Shown: one piece after another, positions 14,371 through 23,198 of the stretch
Position numbering within the stretch: position 1 is the stretch's first letter
Layout: every line of letters begins with the position of its first letter
Source of the DNA: Pseudomonadota bacterium
GTDB taxonomy: Bacteria > Pseudomonadota > Alphaproteobacteria > Rhizobiales > Xanthobacteraceae
Assembly (NCBI GenBank): GCA_023449855.1
Contig: JAEXHR010000200.1
Location: 1 to 25,417 of the forward strand
Direction: 5' to 3'
Length of the DNA: 25,417 bases
Position numbers and translations under genes: made by a program
The notes under the pieces: generated by a model
The model's input: only the letters and a program-made list of their open reading frames with translations
The model's database searches: none
Told to the model about the DNA's origin: nothing

Positions 14371-14401
14371 GACCCCAAGTCAACGATTTGGGGTCTTTTT
14401 T
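14371..14401 (+). terminator. Rho-independent terminator
   Basis: An 8-bp stem GACCCCAA (14371-14378) / TTGGGGTC (14388-14395) with a 9-base loop is followed by six T residues (14396-14401). It is the cleanest terminator of the window. It ends either a long 3' region of the 77-residue gene or a separate small RNA from the 14234-14370 stretch. Confidence 0.85.
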
Positions 14402-14446
14402 CGTGGTGGCTTTGTGCTTGGGGACATGATGGAGGCGACGACGATC

Positions 14447-14629
14447 ATGTCTGAAAATTATCTCCGCGACCGCGCTGAAGATTGCAACCGGCTGGCCCAA
14501 CAGGAGAGCGACCTCGACATGCGCAGCATGTTGGCCGACCTCGAAATGGATTATCGCGCGAAGGCCGTGCATGCCGCAGCCAAGGGCTGGCGCGATCCGC
14601 CGCGTTATTTCGAAGACCGGCGCGCATAG
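14447..14629 (+). CDS. Small hypothetical protein, 60 residues
   Basis: Begins MSENYLRDRAEDCNRLAQQESD and ends GWRDPPRYFEDRRA; highly charged and helical, with no membrane segment. Short proteins of this type (YLRxRAExCxRLAxQxxD, single helix pair with one Cys) occur widely in Bradyrhizobiaceae as I recall, without known function. GGAGG precedes ATG 14447 by 11 bases, a long spacing; ATG 14426 or 14429 in the same frame are alternatives. It starts just past the terminator at 14371-14401, so it must have its own promoter or be read through. It converges on the VOC dioxygenase gene. Confidence 0.6.
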   Translation: MSENYLRDRAEDCNRLAQQESDLDMRSMLADLEMDYRAKAVHAAAKGWRDPPRYFEDRRA

Positions 14630-14656
14630 ACCCCGACCGGCGCGGTTATCATGCCG

Positions 14657-15625
14657 CTACGCTTTTATCATGCGCACCTGCGTGCCCCATGGGTCGGCGA
14701 CGGCAAATCCGGTCGTGACGATGTCGCTCGCCATGCCCGCCTTTGCCAGGCGCTGTTTGCACTCCGCCAGCAAAGCGTCGTCGGTAACCGCCAGCGAAAA
14801 CCAGGCAAGTCCGGTTTCAGCGGCGTTGCGCGCCCCCGCTCCCTCGCTCTGCCATGCATTGATCCCGAGATGGTGGTGATAGCGCCCCGATGACAGGAAG
14901 GCGGCACCGGCGCGTTCCCGCGTCCGCTCCATCCCGATCAGCCCCTCATAGAAGGCGCGACCGCGCGCAATATCGCCGACACGCAGATGCATGTGGCCGA
15001 TGCGCAGCGCTTTTGGCGCCACATCATATTGATCGCGCGTCGTGTCCGTCAGCTTGACGATATCGTCGATATCAAGCCGGTCGGTCCCCATGCTCACACT
15101 ATCGCCCACCCAGAGCCACGCGGAGGCCGGTCGATCGGAATAGACCTCGATGCCGTTGCCTTCGGGATCGTCGAGATAGGAGGCTTCGCTGACGTGATGA
15201 TCGGCGAAGCCGGTGAACTGCGTGCGCATCAATGCGGCATGCACAAGCCAGCGCGCGAAATCAGCCCGGCTCGGCATCAAGAAGGCGGTGTGATAGAGCC
15301 CCGCCCCGCTCGACCCGGCCAGCGGCGCCATCGGCCGGTGGATCAGATGCAACAGCGCGACGCCGTCGACCCCGAGCACGACCTCGTCCACGCTTTCGCG
15401 GATGGTCGTGAGCTTCAGAAGATCCGTATAGAAGCGGCGCATCGCTGCGAGATCGCGCACCCGTAGCGCCGCCTGCCCGATCCGCATCGGCGTCTGCTGC
15501 GCGAAAGGAAGCGGCGCGGCGACGGGGGCGGCAACAACACCTCCTTCGGCACGCACCGCACCGATCAGCGCTGCATTGCTGGCGGCGAACGCCGCGATTT
15601 TCAGCACCTCACGGCGCGTGGTCAT
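14657..15625 (-). CDS. Two-domain VOC extradiol dioxygenase-like protein with Tat-like leader
   Basis: A 322-residue protein resembling CatE/COG2514 ring-cleaving dioxygenases. Residues 1-26 form a leader with twin arginines (TTRREVLKIAAFAASNAALIGAVRA), a Tat-type signal. VOC module 1 covers about residues 47-165 (AALRVRDLAAMRRFYTDLL, GLYHTAF, DDPEGNGIEVYSDRP); module 2 covers about 210-322 (IGHMHLRVGDIARGRAFYEGLIGM, YHHHLGINAW, DPWGTQVRMI). Likely metal ligands are His and Glu in module 1 and His in module 2. In the last strand the usual acidic ligand position reads T-Q, so activity is uncertain. Catechol-like substrates are suggested by the family only. Export of this family is unusual. Confidence 0.85.
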   Translation of the reverse strand: MTTRREVLKIAAFAASNAALIGAVRAEGGVVAAPVAAPLPFAQQTPMRIGQAALRVRDLAAMRRFYTDLLKLTTIRESVDEVVLGVDGVALLHLIHRPMAPLAGSSGAGLYHTAFLMPSRADFARWLVHAALMRTQFTGFADHHVSEASYLDDPEGNGIEVYSDRPASAWLWVGDSVSMGTDRLDIDDIVKLTDTTRDQYDVAPKALRIGHMHLRVGDIARGRAFYEGLIGMERTRERAGAAFLSSGRYHHHLGINAWQSEGAGARNAAETGLAWFSLAVTDDALLAECKQRLAKAGMASDIVTTGFAVADPWGTQVRMIKA

Positions 15626-15714
15626 GGCCGGTATTCCTGCATAGACGATGATCGTCGATAGAAATGCAGGGGAACCGGGTCAAGTCACGTTGGCGTGGGG
15701 ATTTTTATCGTCGT

Positions 15715-15738
15715 CCCGGCGCACAATTACGCGCCGGG
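15715..15738. repeat. Palindromic hairpin at the 3' end of the membrane protein gene
   Basis: CCCGGCGC (15715-15722) and GCGCCGGG (15731-15738) pair around an 8-base loop. It is 14 bp past the stop of the proline-rich protein gene. No T-run follows on the minus strand, although GATAAAAATC comes soon after. The flanking TCGTCCCGGCG is of the kind common in Bradyrhizobium intergenic repeats. Confidence 0.55.
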
Positions 15739-15752
15739 CAATGATGGTGAGG

Positions 15753-17285
15753 TTACTCGCCCCAAGCCGCGAAGGCGTCGTTGAAGGCGCGCTCGCCAGG
15801 CGAGCCCTTCTCGATCGCGATGATGGCTCGGCGCTGGTTGGTATAGACCAGCGGGATGTCGAACCAGGAGCGCTCCTTCAGGAGCTGCAGGTTGCGAACC
15901 TTGTCGCTCTCGACGTTGCTCAGACCGACCAGGAAGAAGCCATCGGTGACCTTGACCGCGAGACCGGCCAGCGGCGTACCACGGGCCTGCTCATTGGACT
16001 TCATCAGGATGCCCGGGACATTGGCGACGCCGCCGCCATTGAAATCCTGCGGCAGGACGAAGGTCAGCTCCGCCGTATGGCTCGCCGGCAGTGTCGAGTC
16101 GTTGTTGCGACGGAACGACATGGTCATCTTGAACTTGCGTTCCGGAATCTCGATGTCGGCGCGCACGGCAACATCGCCGGGACGACCACCGCTGCCCTTG
16201 ATCTGCTCGGTACGCCACACCACCGTGCCGACGAACTGCTTGCCCTTCGGCTCCGAGGGATCCTCATCGTACAGAACCACGCGCTGCGCCACGGGCGCAA
16301 CCTGATCCGACGGCTGACCGACGCGATCGGTGATCTTCGGCCGCGGCGCGAGAGCGCCGTCCTTGTTCTCGCTGGTGGTCGCCGGCGTGCTGGTGCCACC
16401 GAGGCCGCGCACCATGCCTGAGATCTGCGGCCAGGCGAGAAAGGCACCACCCACGAGAATGAGCAGCAGGCCGACAAACAGCAGTGTCTTGAATGGAAAC
16501 CCGCCGCTGACGCGCTTCGGCTTGGGTGGCTTGGGCGCCTTCGGCTTCTTGCCATCCTTGCCGGGCGAAGGGGCAGCCTCGGCATCCTGTGGATCGTCGG
16601 TCAGGTGCTCGTCGTAACCGAAGACCGAGCCGCGATCTTCCATGCTCGGCTCGAGCCGATCGAATTCAGGCGTCGGCGACGGCACGTTTGCATAGGTTTT
16701 GCGCGCGGCGCGATTGGCCTGCGCAGCGGCGCGACCGAGATCGTCGACGTCGGCGGTCACGTCGCGGAAGCCGCGCATCGCCGCCTCGCCACGATCGTCG
16801 CGAACAGGTGGCGGAACAGGCTGATCCGAGCGGCGCGGCGGCGGCGCCGGGCGGGAGGCGCCAGACTCGCGCGGAATCGGCGGCGGGTCGACGCGCAACG
16901 TTCGCTGCGGACGCTGCTCTTCCGGGGACGGCGGCGGTGTCGGCGAGATCGGCTGGCGACCGCGCGGCGATGGTTCGGCGGGCGGCGTGCCCGGACGCTG
17001 ACTGGCGTTGCGGAAGGCATCACCGGCGCGCGACCGATTCGCGTCTGCCGCCCGCGATGCATCGCGGGCGCGCTGCGCCGCTTCGGACTCGACCTTGCGG
17101 ACGGCTTCCTCAAGCGACAACCGCTCGCGGGTGATCTCGGACTCCGAGAGCGGCGGCTCGACACTGCGCAATTGCGCGATCAGCGCCGTGCGGGCGCGTT
17201 CATAGAGCGCACGTCGCTGCTCGCCGGGGGCACTGGGGTCCAGGCCGGCGATGGCACGGGCAATCAGGGGATAGTAGTCAGCCAT
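15753..17285 (-). CDS. Proline-rich single-pass membrane protein of unknown function
   Basis: I know this only as a conserved hypothetical protein of the Bradyrhizobium group. The 510 residues divide into: an N-terminal helical segment, residues 1-85 (MADYYPLIARAIAGLDPSAPGEQRRALYERARTALIAQLRSVEPPL); a disordered Pro/Arg-rich stretch, about 95-165; a Lys/Pro-rich tract, about 240-258 (KKPKAPKPPKPKR); one membrane helix, about 264-286 (FKTLLFVGLLLILVGGAFLAW); and a C-terminal beta-rich domain, 330-510, probably periplasmic (VVLYDEDPSEPKGKQFVGTVVWRTEQ to GERAFNDAFAAWGE). Orientation is inferred from the positive residues before the helix. It lies 54 bp after purA on the same strand with no clear terminator between, so co-transcription is likely. 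It may anchor a cytosolic partner to the envelope. Confidence 0.8.
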   Translation of the reverse strand: MADYYPLIARAIAGLDPSAPGEQRRALYERARTALIAQLRSVEPPLSESEITRERLSLEEAVRKVESEAAQRARDASRAADANRSRAGDAFRNASQRPGTPPAEPSPRGRQPISPTPPPSPEEQRPQRTLRVDPPPIPRESGASRPAPPPRRSDQPVPPPVRDDRGEAAMRGFRDVTADVDDLGRAAAQANRAARKTYANVPSPTPEFDRLEPSMEDRGSVFGYDEHLTDDPQDAEAAPSPGKDGKKPKAPKPPKPKRVSGGFPFKTLLFVGLLLILVGGAFLAWPQISGMVRGLGGTSTPATTSENKDGALAPRPKITDRVGQPSDQVAPVAQRVVLYDEDPSEPKGKQFVGTVVWRTEQIKGSGGRPGDVAVRADIEIPERKFKMTMSFRRNNDSTLPASHTAELTFVLPQDFNGGGVANVPGILMKSNEQARGTPLAGLAVKVTDGFFLVGLSNVESDKVRNLQLLKERSWFDIPLVYTNQRRAIIAIEKGSPGERAFNDAFAAWGE

Positions 17286-17339
17286 CTCGACTCAGTTTCG
17301 CGGGGCCCCTCAATTTGAAAGCCATACGGTAATAGTTCG

Positions 17340-18632
<1,293 letters not shown>

Positions 18633-18666
18633 GTGGCGCTAGTCCTCTGAAAATCCACGCGTTCAA

Positions 18667-18710
18667 GCGTGATCGCCACGGAAAACGGTCTGCCGTTTGC
18701 CTGATCACGC
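18667..18710 (-). promoter_or_regulatory. Nested palindrome in the purA leader
   Basis: Outer arms GCGTGATC (18667-18674) and GATCACGC (18703-18710) enclose inner arms AAACGG (18683-18688) and CCGTTT (18693-18698) with loop TCTG. The structure ends 35 bp before the purA ATG. It may be an intergenic repeat, an operator or an RNA element controlling purA; it does not match a purine riboswitch that I can recognise. Confidence 0.45.
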
Positions 18711-18762
18711 CCAGGCATCCGCCCAAACGCGCCAAAGAGGACGCTGTCTGCGATGCAAACCG

Positions 18763-18791
18763 GGAATAAAGGAAGAAGACCGCGAAAACAA
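18763..18791 (-). promoter_or_regulatory. Possible sigma-70 promoter of purA
   Basis: On the minus strand there is TTGTTT (18791-18786), a 17-base spacer and TATTCC (18768-18763). Both boxes are imperfect but the spacing is ideal and the position gives a leader of about 125 bases containing the nested palindrome. Offered as a candidate only. Confidence 0.35.
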
Positions 18792-18886
18792 GCGCGAAGC
18801 CCACGAAAACCGTCCCGTCAAGCCCGCGCAAACCTTTGATATCCCCCGAAAATCCCACGCAGTGTGGCAAGAATGCGGCAAGTCTC

Positions 18887-19801
18887 CTAAGCGTGGCGCA
18901 GGTGCCCGCGCATCACCGGAACGCAATGTCCGGCGATGCTGACGCGCTCGACCTGCCCACTCCGCTTGTCGACCTCGACTTCGATACGACTCGGACGCTC
19001 CATTTCCACGCCCTGCGTAACAGCGACCCGCATCGTCAGCTCCGATCGCGGGTCGAGGCTACCGAGAAATGCGCCAAGCGCTGCAGCCGCACTGCCAGTA
19101 GCGGGATCTTCGGGAATGTTGCTCAATGGAGCGAACATTCGTGCGCGCACGTTTTCGACCCCATCGCCGGTACGGACATAGAGATAAGTGGAGAACCTAT
19201 CGCCGCGATGCCAGTAACGAGCGCCGGCTTGGGCGAACGCATTCGTATTCGGGCGGGCAGCCGCCAGCGCCTCGAGATTTGTGAGCTCTGCGACAACGAT
19301 CGGCAACCCTACTGAGACGATCCGAGGTACATGTGCTGCGGTGACGATGTCTCCCGCAGCAAGCCCGACGCAGTTCGCCACGACCGGCCCTTCAACTTCC
19401 TCCCCGAGTTCGAGGCGCTGCGGAGCAACCACACGTGCTCCGGCAACCTCACCGCCACCGCGCAGAAGATCGATCCTGACCAGACCCGCCTTCTCCTCGA
19501 AAACCATCCGGGACGTGAGCGGTTTGCCGAAAACATCGTCACCGCAGCCAAGCACGAAGGCGGTGCCGACGTTCGGGTGCCCGGCGAATGGAATTTCATC
19601 GGTCGGCGTGAAGATGCGGACCCGGGCCGTGTGAGCGGGATCGTCCGGAGGATAGACGAACGCCGTCTCGGAATAGTTGAATTCACGCGCGATCAACTGC
19701 AGCCGATCTTCGGGAATGGAGCGCGCATCAGGCACGACCGCCAGCGGGTTGCCGCCAAACACCGTCTGCGTGAAAACGTCTACCGTCACATATTCGATCA
19801 T
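18887..19801 (-). CDS. PhzF family isomerase/epimerase-like protein
   Basis: A 304-residue two-domain protein of the diaminopimelate-epimerase-like PhzF family. It starts MIEYVTVDVFTQTVFGGNPLAVV. Glu45 in FNYSETAFV is the catalytic acid of PhzF, and IPFAGHPNVGTAF (residues 70-82) and EDPATGSAAAALG are the two hallmark loops. All expected active-site features are present. PhzF itself makes phenazines, but no other phenazine gene is here, so the true substrate is unknown. ATG 19801 has GGAG 7 bases upstream; an extension to 19900 would run into the divergent gene region. It is divergent from the Rid-family gene with 76 bp between. Confidence 0.9.
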   Translation of the reverse strand: MIEYVTVDVFTQTVFGGNPLAVVPDARSIPEDRLQLIAREFNYSETAFVYPPDDPAHTARVRIFTPTDEIPFAGHPNVGTAFVLGCGDDVFGKPLTSRMVFEEKAGLVRIDLLRGGGEVAGARVVAPQRLELGEEVEGPVVANCVGLAAGDIVTAAHVPRIVSVGLPIVVAELTNLEALAAARPNTNAFAQAGARYWHRGDRFSTYLYVRTGDGVENVRARMFAPLSNIPEDPATGSAAAALGAFLGSLDPRSELTMRVAVTQGVEMERPSRIEVEVDKRSGQVERVSIAGHCVPVMRGHLRHA

Positions 19802-19877
19802 GCCCGAGCTCCGCAGCAATGCTACACTCATTGCAATAGTCGCCAAACAAGGCGCAAACAATATAGCGGGAGGACCA

Positions 19878-20279
19878 ATGACCGAAATCCATCGCATCAA
19901 TCCACCCGCTCTTGGCGAGCCGCCCGGTTACTCGCAGATCGTCGAAGTACGCGGCGGACGGACGATCTACATCTCCGGACAGACCTCGCTCGACGCGAAC
20001 GGAGAGTTGGTTGGCAAGAACGATTTTGCCGCACAAGCCACTCAGGTTTTCAGGAACTTGTCGATCGCACTCGACGCCGTGCAATGCACCGCCGCCAATG
20101 TGGTCAAGCTCAATGTCTACCTGCGCGACATGTCGAATCTTGCCGCCTATCGCGAGGCGCGAAACCGCTTTCTCGATCAGACGACGCCGCGCGCTGCACC
20201 TGCCGTGACGCTCGTAGAGGTATCGCGACTCTACGGGCCGGATTTCATGATCGAGATCGATGCCATTGCCGTGGCATAA
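19878..20279 (+). CDS. Rid (YjgF/YER057c/UK114) family protein, atypical
   Basis: A 133-residue trimer-forming Rid-fold protein: GRTIYISGQTSLDANGELVG, AAQATQVFRNLSIALDAVQCTAANVVKLNVYLRDM and VEVSRLYGPDFMIEIDAIAV are family blocks. RidA proper uses Arg105 to hydrolyse reactive enamines and imines; aligning on VEV-RL places Val110 at that position (PAVTLVEV instead of PARSCVEV). It therefore belongs with the Rid subfamilies that lack the arginine, and deaminase activity is doubtful. ATG 19878 has a strong GGGAGG site. It begins a plus-strand series with the AhpD-like and YbaK genes, 110 bp and 18 bp apart. Confidence 0.9.
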   Translation: MTEIHRINPPALGEPPGYSQIVEVRGGRTIYISGQTSLDANGELVGKNDFAAQATQVFRNLSIALDAVQCTAANVVKLNVYLRDMSNLAAYREARNRFLDQTTPRAAPAVTLVEVSRLYGPDFMIEIDAIAVA

Positions 20280-20389
20280 ATCCAGTCTGGATGAGCCGCA
20301 GCCCCAAATTGGAGCTCCCACCGCAACACCAACCTCACATCGCTTCGCTGACGCGGGCTACAAACAACACGACACAACGAGGAAATACC

Positions 20390-20914
20390 ATGGCCCGCAT
20401 CGACTACAGCAATTCCGCAGCCGCCAACGAACGCACGCGCGAGCTGCTCGACAAGAACCGCAACGCCAACATCTTTCGCATGATGGCGCATTCGCCAAGC
20501 TATCTCGAACAATATTGCCGGCTCGGCGGTGCAATCCGCAACAAGGGCGAACTCGATCCCGTGATCCGCGAACTGGCCATCACGCGCACCGGCATCCTGT
20601 GTGAAGCCCCATATGAGATCGCCGCACACAAGCGCATCGGCGGCTATGTGGGCGTCAGCGATGAGCAGAATGCTGCGCTCGATGACTGGCAGAGTGCGAG
20701 CTGTTTCGACGAGACGCAGCGCGCTGCCCTCGCCTTCACCGACGAGATCGTCAGACTGCATCGGCCGACGAACGCCACCTTCGACGCCATCGCAAAGCAA
20801 CTCACGCCCGGCGCGCTGGTGGAGCTGCAATTGTCGGTCGGCTTCTACATCATGACCTCGAAATTCCTCGAGACCTTTGCTATCGACATGCAGCCGGTCA
20901 CCGAAGTCGTGTGA
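20390..20914 (+). CDS. Carboxymuconolactone decarboxylase / AhpD-like protein
   Basis: A 174-residue all-helical protein. The core matches the family: ELDPVIRELAITRTGILCEAPYEIAAHKRIGGYVGVSDEQNAAL, with Cys, Tyr-Glu and His in the usual positions (C-x3-YE-x3-H). True AhpD has a CxxC pair; here only one of the two cysteines is present, so it is closer to the decarboxylase-like group. Function is unassigned; relatives act in peroxide defence or aromatic catabolism. GAGGAA lies 6 bases before ATG 20390. A much longer open frame upstream covers other genes and was disregarded. Confidence 0.87.
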   Translation: MARIDYSNSAAANERTRELLDKNRNANIFRMMAHSPSYLEQYCRLGGAIRNKGELDPVIRELAITRTGILCEAPYEIAAHKRIGGYVGVSDEQNAALDDWQSASCFDETQRAALAFTDEIVRLHRPTNATFDAIAKQLTPGALVELQLSVGFYIMTSKFLETFAIDMQPVTEVV

Positions 20915-20932
20915 CCTCTCAACGAGCCTCCG

Positions 20933-21406
20933 ATGTCCAAATCCACCCGCGCCACCCAGACACTCGCAAAGCTGGGGGCCGCTTTCACTCTGCACACCTA
21001 CGACTACGATCCCGACGCCGAGAGCATCGGGCTGCAGGCCGCCGAAGCGCTCGGCATTGCACCGCAGCGCATGCTGAAAACGCTGATGGCGGAGGTGGAT
21101 GGCAAGCCGGTTTGCGTGGTGGTGCCGTCCGACAGAGAAGTGAGCATGAAGAAGCTCGCGGCGGCCTTTCACGGCAAATCAGCCAGGATGATGCGACCGG
21201 CCGATGCGGAACGCATCACGGGATACCATGTGGGCGGGATCAGCCCGTTCGGACAAAAGAAACGCGTGCCGACGGCCATCGAGCAGGCAGCGCTCGCCGA
21301 GACCACCGTCTATCTGAATGGTGGTCAGCGCGGCTTGCAGATCGAGATCGCCCCGGACGCAGCCCGCGACGCGCTGGAGGCCAGGGCCACCGCATTGACG
21401 GATTGA
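20933..21406 (+). CDS. ybaK: YbaK-type Cys-tRNA(Pro)/aminoacyl-tRNA deacylase
   Basis: A 157-residue trans-editing enzyme that removes cysteine wrongly charged on tRNA-Pro. The text RATQTLAKLGAAFTLHTYDYDPDAESIGLQAAEALGI, Lys49 in RMLKTLMAEVDGK (the catalytic lysine), and GYHVGGISPFGQKKRVPT are the family hallmarks. The length equals the family norm. It starts 18 bp after the AhpD-like gene and is probably in the same transcript, with a weak ribosome binding site (ACGAG). The related EbsC and ProX proteins are alternatives, but the GGISPFG loop favours YbaK. Confidence 0.92.
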   Translation: MSKSTRATQTLAKLGAAFTLHTYDYDPDAESIGLQAAEALGIAPQRMLKTLMAEVDGKPVCVVVPSDREVSMKKLAAAFHGKSARMMRPADAERITGYHVGGISPFGQKKRVPTAIEQAALAETTVYLNGGQRGLQIEIAPDAARDALEARATALTD

Positions 21407-21509
21407 CGCGCATCACACTGATGGCATCGCGGCAATGAACCGCTGCCGCGGTGGGGAACACGGATATAGACTTCGCATTGTCCTTTTCGAACCTCAAGGG
21501 AGCATCGAC

Positions 21510-21827
21510 ATGCGCTCGATCCTGGCAGCTACCGCACTTCTCGTTGCCGCAGGCGGCCTCAGCGGCATCGCGGCGACACCCGCCGAAGCACGCGAATATC
21601 CGTGGTGCTCGCGCACCTCGGCCTCCGGCTTCAATCCAAGCTGTACCTTCACGTCCTATGCGCAATGCATGGCGACGGTCAGCGGCCAGCGCGGCGATTG
21701 CATGCAAAATCCGGTGCTGGCCTTCGGCGAGCAGCGCGAACCGCGCCGCAAGGGCCGGCAGTATCGGGAGCCGCAGAACGACTGGAACAACGGTTGGAAC
21801 AATAACGGCTGGAACCCGCGTTGGTGA
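21510..21827 (+). CDS. DUF3551 secreted small protein
   Basis: A 105-residue exported protein. The signal peptide covers residues 1-26 (MRSILAATALLVAAGGLSGIAATPAEA). The mature domain is REYPWCSRTSASGFNPSCTFTSYAQCMATVSGQRGDCMQNP, with four cysteines in DUF3551 spacing. The C-terminus is Arg- then Asn/Trp-rich (NDWNNGWNNNGWNPRW), a short repetitive tail. DUF3551 proteins are abundant in Bradyrhizobium relatives; function unknown. GGGAG lies 7 bases before ATG 21510, which places the start directly at the signal peptide, so an upstream in-frame start was not used. It converges on the small membrane protein gene with 10 bp between. Confidence 0.88.
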   Translation: MRSILAATALLVAAGGLSGIAATPAEAREYPWCSRTSASGFNPSCTFTSYAQCMATVSGQRGDCMQNPVLAFGEQREPRRKGRQYREPQNDWNNGWNNNGWNPRW

Positions 21828-21837
21828 GTGATCCCGC

Positions 21838-22029
21838 CTATGGTTTTCGCCAATAGGCCCAGGCAGCGACGGCGATCGGCAGGCCGACGCCGAACCACGA
21901 GAAGTAACGACCGAGATCACCGGCGAGCAGCGCTGAAAGAAGACCAGCGAGTGTCAGCGCACCGATGACGATCGGCGCGCCGAAGACGCGGAGCCAATGC
22001 GGACGCTGTGAAGGCACGGGATCGCTCAC
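21838..22029 (-). CDS. Small two-helix membrane protein of an iron-uptake cluster
   Basis: Sixty-three residues starting VSDPVPSQRPHWLRVFGAPIV, with two predicted membrane helices (about 14-35 and 42-59) and a basic C-terminus. GTG 22029 is chosen because it gives a 4-bp GTGA overlap with the PepSY gene, indicating translational coupling. Short proteins like this follow PepSY genes in other TonB-receptor loci as I recall, but no function is known. The longer open frame upstream is a shadow of the PepSY gene. Confidence 0.7.
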   Translation of the reverse strand: MSDPVPSQRPHWLRVFGAPIVIGALTLAGLLSALLAGDLGRYFSWFGVGLPIAVAAWAYWRKP

Positions 22030-23165
22030 GACGAGGCCTGCGCGATGACGCCGGGCGTGACACGCGCCGGCCGGCGTTGCTTGCGGCGGCGCGCGATATA
22101 GAGATAGAGGCCGCTGCCGAGCACGATGATCGTGAATACTGTCAGCAATGCCCAGATGATCTTGAGCGGCATGCCGCCATAGTCGCCGAAATGCAGTGGC
22201 TGGGAGATCAGCACCGCCTTCAGATAGACCGGCAGATCGCTGGTGCTGGAGACCGCACCGGTTTCGCCATCGAGCAGCACCGGCTTCACCAGACGCGATG
22301 TGAGAGGCGTATCGCCGCGCAGGAAGACCGCGAAGTGATGCGTCGATGTAAACGGCGTGCCCGGGAACGCGATGAAGGCCGGCTCCATCCCCGGGGTCGC
22401 CTTCATGGCATTGCCGAGCACGGTATCGAGCGAGGCGAGATTCGTCGGCGTCGGCTGCCCGGCATAGGGCGCGGCGAGTGCCGTGAGTTCGTTGCGCTGC
22501 CAGACACCGAGCAGGAGTTCGGCATAGGCATTGAGAACACCGGTGCCGCCGACGACCAGCGCCCAGACGACAGTGACAACGCCGAGCAGGTTGTGCCAGT
22601 CGAGCCACCAGACCCGCCGTGATTTCTGCCTGCGTATCGCAGCGAAGTTGAGCCGCCGGGTGAAAGGCCAGTACAGCACTACGCCGGACACGATGGCTAC
22701 CATGAACACAAAGCCCATCAGACCCATGAACCACTTGCCGGGCAGGCCGAGATACATGTCGGTGTGGAGCCGCAACATCACCAGCATCGGGCCCGTGCCG
22801 AGCAGGCCGACGGGCTTGGCCGTATAGGCATCGAAGGCTTTCACCACGGTGGTTTGCGGATCCGACGTCACGGTCTTGTTGGTGAACGTCGAGACCATTC
22901 CGGGCTCGTCCTTGTCCCACCCCATATAGAGCATGACGTTGCCGGGATGATCGGCCAGCGCGGCGCGCTGAATGTCGTCGAGGCTAAGCTTGGGCGCACC
23001 GGGCGCGTGCGCGTCCAGTTTCGGCGAATAGCCGAGGGCATCGTCGATCTCGTGATGAAAGATCAGCGGCAAGCCGGTGAGACAGAGCAGCAGCAGGAAG
23101 ACCGTGGAGATCAGGCTGGTCCAGGTGTGGATCACCGACCAGATACGGGCCGTTCGTGCTTTCAA
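22026..23165 (-). CDS. PepSY-associated transmembrane protein (PiuB-like)
   Basis: A 379-residue membrane protein with about four helices. It starts MKARTARIWSVIHTWTSLISTVFLLLLCLTGLPLIFHHEIDD, with the family's first helix and conserved His residues; GLPGKWFMGLMGFVFMVAIVSGVVLYWPF and WWLDWHNLLGVVTVVWALVVGGTGVLNAY follow, and LHFGDYGGMPLKIIWALLTVFTIIVLGSGLYLYIARRRKQRR ends it. Such proteins accompany TonB siderophore receptors and are thought to reduce or release siderophore iron. The TTG at 23165 is preferred because AAGGAG lies 7 bases upstream and no ATG is in frame near there; the next in-frame start lies 20 codons further upstream. Confidence 0.88.
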   Translation of the reverse strand: MKARTARIWSVIHTWTSLISTVFLLLLCLTGLPLIFHHEIDDALGYSPKLDAHAPGAPKLSLDDIQRAALADHPGNVMLYMGWDKDEPGMVSTFTNKTVTSDPQTTVVKAFDAYTAKPVGLLGTGPMLVMLRLHTDMYLGLPGKWFMGLMGFVFMVAIVSGVVLYWPFTRRLNFAAIRRQKSRRVWWLDWHNLLGVVTVVWALVVGGTGVLNAYAELLLGVWQRNELTALAAPYAGQPTPTNLASLDTVLGNAMKATPGMEPAFIAFPGTPFTSTHHFAVFLRGDTPLTSRLVKPVLLDGETGAVSSTSDLPVYLKAVLISQPLHFGDYGGMPLKIIWALLTVFTIIVLGSGLYLYIARRRKQRRPARVTPGVIAQASS

Positions 23166-23198
23166 CGCATCGCTCCTTCGTGAGCCGCAAATGCAAAT

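Noticed and set aside
18887..20279. PhzF and Rid genes as part of a phenazine cluster
   Set aside because: No phzA, B, C, D, E or G is nearby, and PhzF-family members with other roles are widespread.
19331..20914. A 527-codon frame ending in the AhpD-like protein
   Set aside because: The first 353 codons overlap PhzF antisense and the Rid gene out of frame. The real start at 20390 has a good ribosome binding site and family-like N-terminus.
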